Made by a program: the position numbers and the translations under genes. From Dolomedes plantarius (Eukaryota > Arthropoda > Arachnida > Araneae > Dolomedidae): 64,000 bases of DNA. A model generated the notes under the pieces. It saw nothing but the letters and a program-made list of their open reading frames with translations. It had not been told where the DNA came from and did no database searches. Numbering within the stretch: the first letter of the stretch is position 1; each line of letters starts with the position of its first letter. Below, piece by piece: positions 26,101-37,089 of the stretch. The stretch is taken from positions 203,985,661 to 204,049,660 of the forward strand of contig OU015490.1 of NCBI GenBank assembly GCA_907164885.2, written 5' to 3'.

Positions 26101-29100
26101 TAGTGGGCACACTGATTTTATTTGCTACAGGGTGCTGAATATGTAGCTACGCCACTGTTATGCACGCAAAATTAATTTAAAGTATCACAAAAAGAAAAGA
26201 AAACACTTGATCAGCATTTAATAAATTAAATTCTAAAAATTAATCTTTGAAAATTCACCAAAGAACAGAAAATGGAGGTAAAGATTTGAAAAAGGTTTCA
26301 TTTTATAGGAATTTTTATGATCTTTCTCGTGATATAAATTTTATAACCCTTGGATTATTATTTTAAATGCAAAATTTATAAAAGTTACAAAAACAGCTTA
26401 AAAAATTGAATTTAAAAAAATCTAAGAAGAATTTTTCCATATCTTTCTTAGTGCACCCCTAGACTATAAGAAAAATCGCCATTCAAAATTTCAGCCCTTT
26501 AGATCCAGTGGTTTGGTCTGTACATTATCTGTCAGTCAGTCATGGAACTGTTTTATATATCTATAGATAAGTAATGAAAACTAGGCATATTCCTCAAATA
26601 TTTCTATAGATTTGTTTAAAAAATTGAACTGAGAGAGATAATTTGTGTGTTGTCAACAATGATGCTAAATGTATAATGCACTGGTGTTTTTCTGTCCTTC
26701 TCAAATTTTTGTGTCTTGATCCAAATGGACCTGTAAATCTAAGTACAGAAAAATTTCTGTGTGAATTTTTTTCCTGTTGTATGTTCTCATGATTAATATC
26801 TGTTTCAGGTTGTTGGTAGTATGGATGGTCATCCAAGTCGCTATGCAGCTACTGTTCGAGTGCAGTCTCATCGCAAAGAAATTATACAAGATTTGGCAAA
26901 TATGGTGAAAGAACTGTTGGTACAGTTCTACAAAGCAACTCGCTTCAAGCCAATGAGGATCATCTTTTATCGTGATGGTGTTTCAGAGGGACAGTTTCAT
27001 CAAGTAAGCATTTTTTTCCTGCTACAGTTTTCAGTGTTCCAACAAGTCCTGAAAATACCGGAACAGTGTTGGACTTGTCAATGTCCTGAACTTTTTATAT
27101 TAGATGAACATGATTTGATATATTTGATCACATATGATTGACGTGTGTTCCCGATTTCTCGCAATTATTCTTGACAAGGCAGGAAATAACTTTCAATTAT
27201 GCTAATTTCAATTTTGTTTCTTCCACTTTTAGAAGTTTTTACCCATACTCTGATCAGTTGTTTTTGAATTGAAATTGAATTTAATGGTCTCTAGCTTGGT
27301 CATAGGGCATGCTTCTACTATTCATAATGAGAAGGTTTGTGTATATGTCTTAAGTATCTGTCTTTAATACTGTGCTGTTATTCAACGTTTATTACTGAAA
27401 GAGAGAGAAAGACCTTCAAAAAAAAAAGCAGCTAGGGTTTTAAAGCTTGAAAAGGGGGGGGGGGGGGACATGAGTAATATTGTACCTGAACTAGTGAAAC
27501 AAATCAAGGAACAGAAAAACTTTAATTCACTTCCACTTTTAATTCTATTGAATTTATTAAGAGTTTCCTATTCTCTGAAGAGAGTTATATTTCTGTGCAA
27601 ACTAAATTGTGATTTCTATTCAATGAGTTCGATATGTATACAGTGTTTATAATTATAAAGTCACCCAGTAGCTAAGTGGTTAAGGCTTCATTGGCCTGCC
27701 ACACCGAGAGTGCGGGTTCGATTCCCACATAAGACTTGGTTGTATTCTGGGGAACCAGTCAGTCTTCCGCCTGCAAAAGGAGCCCCGTCTAGAAAGGGGA
27801 GCTGCAACCTATCGTCTATCGCCAGTGTCATTGTTTGTTAATAAAATTCTTGTGTGATTTGTGTGTTTCTATTTCCTTGTATTCGTATGTATACTGGACT
27901 AGGATGTAATGTCGTCAGCCCCCATGGACGAAAAAAAAAACATTATAATTGGCTAAACAACAGATAAGAGAAATCCTGTTGCTGAGGTCTTAAAATTCTT
28001 ATAGTTGTTCTCTATTCCTCTTTCCATTTGTTTAGTTTTCTGAATGATTTCATTAAAGAATAATAATTATATTATCTATCCATACTAAAATATTATCTAA
28101 ACTAGGTATTAACCCATGAGTTATTGGCCGTGAGGGAAGCTTGTCTGAAGCTAGAAGCAGACTACAAACCTGGCATCACATTCATAGTTGTACAAAAGAG
28201 ACATCATACTCGATTGTTCTGTGCTGATAAGAAAGAACAAATTGGTAAGAGTGGCAATATACCAGCTGGTACCACTGTTGATAGTGGCATCACACATCCT
28301 TCAGAATTCGATTTTTATCTCTGTAGCCATGCAGGCATCCAGGTAGGTTTTAATTTTAATTTTATATTTAATTAAAATTCGTATTTAAAACTATTATTTC
28401 TTCATTCAAAGTCTTACTTACATAAGTTTTTTTTTTAAGTATGAAACTCACTAAGCTGTATACCTTATTTCTTACTCACAGACTTCTTGAGTTTTGACTG
28501 CTTAAAGTTACATAGTGTTACATAATGCAAAACTTTCTATGCAACATTTATTAGCCTCTGTAAAAATCATAAAGCCTTAAAGCAGTTACAGAGGTTTTTG
28601 TAATACAGTAAAACCCTGTTTATCTGGCCCTCATTTTCTCTGGATAATCCGGATCAGATTCATAGACATTTTTTTAATTTAATGTTCACATTAGATAATA
28701 ATTTTTAACTATGATAGCAAGAATGTAACTATAAGTATGCCAAATATTCGCTTTTTAGTTTGATTCAATGTACAGTTCCTGCATAGATTGTACAATAAAT
28801 AATGGTAATAAAATGCTTTTTGTTGAGTTTAAGAAATTTTTACTAGAGTGTCACGTGGCGTTGATGTGGATTGACTCAGAAAAGTTATTTTTACATTTTT
28901 TAATGTCTGTAAACAATACTATGTAATTTTGTTACAAAACATAGTTTTTTATCATAATAAAGAGTAAGTCTGCTTAGTTAGGGTTTTGTTTTGTTTATTA
29001 CCACCCGGATTTTTGATTGTCTGGATTGTCTATTGAGCCAGTTAGTCCAGATAAACAAGCTTTTACTGTACCATATTCTTCTCTACAACTTTTTTTTTTC

Positions 29101-32100
29101 ATACAGAATATTCAAATTTATGTTTAAAAAGAAAACCCATCATTTTGAATGGGAAGATCTGTTGGAACGAAATTACTTGAGTAACTAATAACGAATAGAC
29201 TACTGAAACAAGATGAGTGAATTGAAACTGAAAATACTCGTTGTAAAAATTAAAGGATTAAATTTTAACTTAAGATTTTATCTCATAGATTATAGAATTA
29301 AAATTAGTTTATCTAATAGATTAAAGTTAGATTGAGGCACGTTGTGAAAATCTCAATAAATTAAAATTTACTTTTTAACCGCAATATCCAGGTTCAAAGG
29401 GAGTTTGCAAGTATCTTAACAAAACCATAATTAAACCTAAAGGAAAATAAAAGGAACTAAAAGAAATAATTAAAACTTACTCTTCAGCAAGGAATTAAAG
29501 ACAAACACGAGCTTAGGGGAAATAATCACAAACTTTATTTAAACATTAACTGTTATTCATGCTACGATAACAAAACTTAATTTGTAATGGCGGCACAATT
29601 CCTAGATGATACTTTATATATTCATAACAATTACAAAACATAATAACAACTCAAAATTAATTAGTGGCTGGTAGGAACCCCAAAAAAAATGATAATTACA
29701 TAATTTAAACCTTAATAAAAGAAAATAAACTAAAAAAAAATTACATTACCGGTAAGTGACTGCAGTCTAAAAAAAATAATAAGAAGGAAGGAAATTTGAA
29801 ATAAAGGCATAATAGAAAAGAATAAAAATTTTGGAGAAGTTATGTAGGGCATGCCCAAGTTAAAGGAGTTATCTGGCGTTTGGAATCTCCATCAGTTTTT
29901 GTCCCATCTGCATGTCTTGGATATCTGGCATCTCAGCGGAGGCGTCTGGAATAGCGACTTGAAACTTTGGATGTCTGGTCGAGATCTCTCTTCAAACTTC
30001 TCTCTCTCTCAGAATTCGGGGCCACTTTTCTCCTTGAATACTCCGCGTTGAAAAAAAAGTTCTGTACTCTCCTTCTCTCATTGGACAGTCACGCCTAGCC
30101 TTTCCGTGTATCGCTGTGCGCCGACGTTGTAAACAAGATATTTTTTCCCCTTTCGCGGAATTTTCATCTTTTAACTGGGGATCCTGGGATTTGCAAAAGT
30201 CATCAAAATTTTTCTGTTCTGGTGTTTGTAATCTTTAGGATCATGGGAGAGTTTGGTTTCTTAGCCAAAATGGTGCAGTTGAAAGTGTTGAATTACTGAG
30301 AGGTAGAGTAGGGACAGGGTTGGGATGGAAGTATTTAGTTTTTCTATTATTTGGAACAAAGGTTCACCAGCCAAATAAAAAAAAATTTATCAGCCACTTA
30401 TATCATAATAATAATAACAATTTATATCATATTAGAATTTCTTATTTTTGTTCACCACACTTATCTGTAATTTGCTTAAGCATGTTATGATGGAAATGTA
30501 TTTATTTTAAAACTTTAAATATCAGCACAACATTATTACTTCCCCCGGATGGACAAAATTTTTTGTTACAAAAAATTTTCATGATCTGATACAGGACCAC
30601 ATATACCTACTACTACTGAGAATAACCAGTGTATACACCTATATATAATGATAAAAAAAATATCCATCAGGTAATCAAAAGGTAAAAATAAACTATTACT
30701 GGAGCACCCCCACATGAAAAAAAAAAAGGGCATTTGTTTGGCTACAAAGTAATTCGTGATTGTATACTGAGCCAAAACATAAAATCACTACCAAAATAAA
30801 TATTCAGAACAACAAAAATGTATATAAATACAATACACTCTTGACACACTATAACACTTGGGTCACAAAAATTGCATGAGCCTATGATGGACCAAGACAT
30901 AAGCACACTACCTAACTACAATTGAGCATGTAAATAAATGCATAAAATGTATGTAACTTTTTGCCATCATTCCAAAGGTATAATATGTGTAGTTAACTTT
31001 GCACAACCTTCTTCTCTTACAAAAATGAAACATTTGCGACGTAAGAGTTCTCTTCCTGAGGTAAGTTCCGAAACACAAAATCACTTAATTTAGTTCTTGC
31101 ATGATATGATGTTGAGGCACAGTCAATATATTATGAACACTGTGATCAGTAGTGCTCAATGTTATAATTCGGTCTCTCACAGTACCCCGGCACCCCACTC
31201 TATCTCGTGAAAAGTTGCAGCTGCAGGTCATCGTTAATGAAGCATTATAGGATGTTATATATCATGATGTCTGATGATGGAAGCACTGTTGAAACTGGAT
31301 TGGCTTTCGTCGTCTGCACACTTCCGTAGATGTCTCCGCCAGCAGATGTGTCTACTCCTGGCCAGGTTGAAGATATGGAGATGAGACCAGCCGTCCATCA
31401 ATATTGTTGAAGATGAACATTGTTTGGTAAAATTATGACTAGAGTGGGAGCTGTGACACAGAGAAGACCAAAGCGGTTCATATAAGTCCTTGTGTCCTTT
31501 TTGACGGATAAAAAGTCCTATTCTGGAGGATCCATTGAATCGTGGCACTTAAGGACATTTAAATTATTGTCCCCACATTCGTGAATTGTAAATCTGAATT
31601 CTACACAACAAAACTGTTACAATTCTTTCAAACAAAAAAAAATGTATCGTAGATATACAAACAAAAATTCCATATATAAAAATGCAAAGTAATAACCACA
31701 CTGTACGCTCAATGTTAACTATAATTATCAAACACAAAAAAAAAAAAAAAAATTCTACACGTAAAAGATATAATCAATACAAACACAGTTTTACTTTGAG
31801 TTGCCAACCTTCTTCACAAAACCATTACTGTCCCTGGGCCTTAAATTATAGTAGTATTTGCCAGTGGACTTCGTCTTTTTACTATGTGTCACAATTTGGG
31901 AGTTTGTCAAATTAGTATTTCTTGCGTTAACACTAGACTGCACATTATCAATTACACATGTATCCAGAACCACTGAATCATTGCTAAAATCACTATTATT
32001 ATCTAGGAAACTAACCTCAGATATTTCAATATCATCTAGAGCATAGGGAGAAGCTGGTCTATTATTATCACTATTAACAACATTGCTTTGGGTTTGATTA

Positions 32101-35100
32101 TTTGATGAAGAAAAGTTGGGAATAATATATTGATAGTTTGGTCTACGCATAAGGAGTGGGAAGAAAGGCATAGTTATTTGATCATCTATATAATTATATT
32201 GGGATTCATCATGACTGTTAACATTTACTTTAGGGGAGGGAGGGGTAGTCGTTTCTTCTGGGACTGTTAAAGAAGGGAAAATTATTCTATCTGGAATTAA
32301 AGTTAACCTATCTACATGTACCACCTGTTCATCACTGGGAGCATTAACATTCACAATTTTAAAATTAACAGGACCAGCTTGTTCCTTTACTCTATACGTG
32401 CCCCTATTGAATTTAGTGAACTTTTTTGATTGTCCAACCTTAGTGGCTGGGGTAAACAACATAACTAAATCGCCCACTTTTATATTTTTATCTTTACAAT
32501 TTCTTAAACGATAACTCTCTTGTTTTTTGGCTGCAATAATTAAGTTTTCTTTTACTGTTTGAAAAGCTTCTTGCATTCTTATTGTTAAGTCTTCTGCTAA
32601 ATCTCGTTGATCTGCATATGATCTAGCAAATGGCGATGTGAGAAGGGACAACGATAAGTTAGGTCCCTACCATACACCAGATGTGCGGGTGTATCTTGTA
32701 TGGCAGAATGAAAAGCAGTCCTGTGAGCTAGAACTGCAAAATGAAGGTACCTATCCCACTCATTTTCAGTGGAGTCATCTAGATGTTTAAGTGAGTTAAT
32801 AATGGTAGCATTGACTCTTTCTACAACACCATCAGTGCTAGGGTGATAACTCGTAGAAAAATGTATTTATCCCTAATTTTTCGTATACTTTTTGGATACT
32901 ATGTGCTAAAAATGAAGACCCTCTGTCTGTTATCATATGTTCAGGTATACCATGCGTGCAAATAAAGTTTTCTAATATAGCCGTTACAGTTTCAGTCTTA
33001 ATGTCAGTGACTGGGTAAGCCTCAACCTATCTTGTAAAATAATCGCTAATGACCAGAATGTATTTATTCCCTGCCTCAGTGATTGGTAGAGGACCAACAG
33101 CATCCATACCTATTCTTTCAAAAGGTCTACACATCCTTTGGAACTAAAGTTTGCTGTGCATAAATATTTATTAATATAAATAAAATTTGTAATAAAAAGA
33201 AACAGAAACATCAAATTCGGTAGAAAAAAAACTTAAATTTTTAATTCAAAACAAACAATACAGTGAAATTATCAGTCTTTATCACTTTCACTAGAATACA
33301 GCTCATATATTGTTGTTTCGTCCATGTCATAATTATTGGTGCCATCATAATATATATCACCATCATGATCCTCACTTAGTGATATAAACTGCAAGCTCCG
33401 TTTGTTTAAAAGGAATACCTACTTAGTAAACGGGTAGATGAATCATGGAGTGCAGATGCACACTCACCTGGATTGCGACAATGTCTTACAGCTGCTGTAC
33501 GTTCGTTTATCCAATGTTTAAAAACTACAGATTTTTTGTACACGAGTATAAAAAACTACTTCATTTTTGCAGACTAAAATGTGGAAAAAAAGTGTGCATT
33601 ATACTCAAGATTTTATGGTATATCTCAATATTATAAACATTTTATATCTTGTCATAAAACGCAAAATTATTTTCAATTTGGGAAAAAATAGTTTATTACA
33701 AAAGGAATAATCAAGGTTGATAAAGACATTGCACTTTGTGCCACACATGCTTGTCAGTGTTCCAAAAATTGGTGTGCCCGCTGAAGGGTTAAGGTAATAA
33801 GATTTTAAACTTTTTTCTTCTGTTAGTTCACCAATTAGGTGCTGCTATAATAAAGTAGCCAACAAGTCTCGCTGTATATACTGATTAATGTCCTCAAGAT
33901 AACTGCCAACACTTTTTTTTTTAAGAAAAAAATCTTTTATGTGATTGAATGTATTGATTATATTTGTAATATTATGAAAAATCTTGAGCTTTGGTAATAG
34001 ACAAGGTTAGAATTACAAAATGATGTGTGTGCTATCTCTTATTAAATTTCCTTGATTGTATTTATTTGATTTCATGCTTGTAAAATATTACTTTGAGACT
34101 TATATTGAAATAGTTACTTTTTAATTATTCTTCAATGGGTGAATGTGAATGTGATATTAAAAGCTTATTGAAAATTAAAAATACAGTGTTTTTTTTTTTC
34201 GTAAATAAAAAAAAGAATGCATGTCCTATCAAAAGGCCTTACTATTCTACAAAACTTCAGCTTGTTAATGACTTGGTTTTTTCTTTTCTTTTCTCTTAGG
34301 GAACCAGCCGACCATCTCACTACCATGTTCTATGGGATGATAACCACTTCAGTTCAGATGAGCTGCAATCTCTGACTTACCAGTTATGTCACACCTACGT
34401 AAGATGTACCCGCTCTGTATCTATTCCAGCACCAGCATACTATGCCCATTTAGTAGCATTTCGAGCTAGGTATCATCTTGTGGAAAAAGAACATGACAGG
34501 TACAAATTGCAATCTTTTGTATCACTCTAAACTGAAAATGTATAACCTGTAAATTTTTTTTTTTTTTTTTTTATTATTTTTTATTTTTTTTTTTTTAAAT
34601 ACTGAAAGCCACAATTCAACAGCTAAAGCTTATCAGCCATCATCAGTATAGGCAAAAAGGCAAATGCTTCAGATTTTTGCGTGTATATGCTGATGAAGAT
34701 TGACCATTTGTTGACATTTACTACATTCTCTTCTAATTTGACAACAAGGCAAGGCAGTTTTAGTAACCTGATTACTGTGAGTCGGAATTGATATTTTTAC
34801 TCCTGTTATTAAAAATTTCAAGAAAAGCTTGTTATTCTAAAGATGAAAAATGGAATTTTTTTTTCACTTTCATAACTATATGGATATCTAATAGACTCAG
34901 ATTGTTTCAGAAAAATGTCCTTTTCTAATTATTGCAGTTCTGACCAATAAGTTTTCAAGGAATTTGTAAGTTATTTTTAAATATGCAACTGAATATTTTG
35001 CAAGTAGATTGCTATGATAGCCACATTTTAGTGGTGGTGAGTTGTGTCCCTAATCAAGTTCAAGAAATGGTTTTTAAAACACTGATGCATGTTGGGGAAT

Positions 35101-37056
35101 GCATTTGATTAGTGTATAACCTGTAATTCTTAACCTCCAATGTCATGACTGGTAGGTATAATTAAATCATAGGAGAAGCCAAAAGAGCATCAGATAGCAG
35201 TAGGAAAGTAGAAGGATGCACTTAGCTGTGCAGTAACCTAGTTTTAAAGATACATGAATCATTTAAGTTGTGCTTAACTCAATTCATGCAGTATATCCTG
35301 TGAAGAATAGGAAATTCTTCCACGGACAGTCTTCAAGCACAAAAGTTTGTTACATCAACCCTCACCCCCTTCTCAACAGCAGTGGACAATTTACTCTTCA
35401 AGAGTCATAAATCTAGCACCGCCAGACCGGAAGTCTCCTTTGGGGTTTTGCATGCCAACGGCTACACAGAATGGGAGAGGCAGTGATAGAGTTGACTCTT
35501 GGAAGGTGATAGACACCTGTTAGCTTAGGCCAAACATCATTTATTTGGGAACTTTGAATCTGCGCTTAGCGCCTATCAGGTCGGTGTGACAGGGGATAAT
35601 TCTTAACTCCCCGGTGCCTTCGGCAGAATCCTTTGCTTGTTAATTCAAGATTGTATAAAGTGTAAAATAAATACAGTTCTTTTTTTGAAATCTAAACTCT
35701 GTATTTCTGAATTAGTCTATGATCAACTATCTGGGAGTAACTGTCCATATCGTCACAATCCCAAAAGAAATAAATGAGAAAAATGAGTGATATGTATACT
35801 GTATTATGCTTCACAAGTGGTTAGTCCAACTTTCATTTAATTCTTGCAGAGCCCACATGCTTTTATACATTGATGTCATTTTTAATATGATATTTTAACT
35901 TCTTCAACTTAAAATTTTGTAGATTTTTTTATTTGTTCTTGTATGTTATGTGATTTATATATTTTATGGTTATTCTGATTTCTTTTATACATTTGATCTG
36001 ATAACCTTGCCGTTTTTCTCAGACAATTGCATATCCATAATTTGTGTATCCATAAATAGCCTTTTTAGTTTATTTTTGCATTCTAAGATTTGCAGGGATG
36101 AACCTCTGCACTTTCAATAATTTCCCCTTAGTCTTAACAGAGAAGGCAGAGGAATAGGGAATCCTATAGCTTCTCAGACTAGATAGTGTTTTGAGAAGCA
36201 ACTAGCATGCTTCCACTTCTTTTAAGGTTGGGAGAACACACACACCAAAAAAAATAATAATAATAAAGATGGCCATCTAATAATACCCCAACCTAGAACT
36301 TAAAAAAATAAATAAATAAAATTAATATTTTTTTTTAAACTAGCCACTGCATGACCAGCATGGTCGCTTTTAGTTTTATATTTTCTTTTGCAACTCAACT
36401 GAAGTAACATATGTAAAGAATGTTATCATTACCTGTCATCATAAATATATGTTGTTAAGGGGTAGTGGGGGCTCAGCCAAAAAATTTGTGGTCCCATGTA
36501 TTTTTCAAACCACCTGAATATTTATGTAAGAGCAGCCCCCTCCTCCCTTTTTTTTCTTCTTTGAGAATAAGCATTTTGGATGGATAGAGCAAAAGAATGA
36601 ACCAGCATCAGGAACCACAAGCCCTGTCTTCCTCAGACACACGTCCTCTTTCGGAATGCTCTTTAATGTGGATGTCACTGTTTTCTGGATGGCTTCAACA
36701 TCCTCAAATCTTCCCTTCAGTAAATCTTTCAGTTTTGGAAACAAGAAAAAGTCTGTGCTAAGAAAAGTCGATGCTAAGTTCAGAGAGTATGGAGGATGCT
36801 GCATCTCCACGACCTCATGCTGGGCCAATTTGCTGAAGGAAACAAGATTTGAGGATGTCAAAGCCATCAAGAAAACAGTGATGTTCACATTAGAGAGCAT
36901 TCCAAAAGAGATCTTTAAAAGTTGTTTCTGAAAGTTATACAGCCAAGCACAGAAGTGCATTACGACAGGTGGGAGTTACTTCGAAACATATTAATTGGGT
37001 ATGTGTTTCATGTAATATTTTCTGGATCAGTCCTGGAAATTAATGGCCGCACCTTG

Positions 37057-37089
<33 letters not shown>

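Larger units (their letters stand above)
21622..26157 (+). mobile_element. hAT transposon, internally decayed
   Basis: 4,536 bases with ends CAGGGGCATAGCTAC on the left and, read inverted, CAGTGGCGTAGCTAC on the right, and a perfect 8-bp target duplication TTATGCAC (21614-21621 and 26158-26165). Only the C-terminal part of the transposase is left. Confidence 0.92.
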
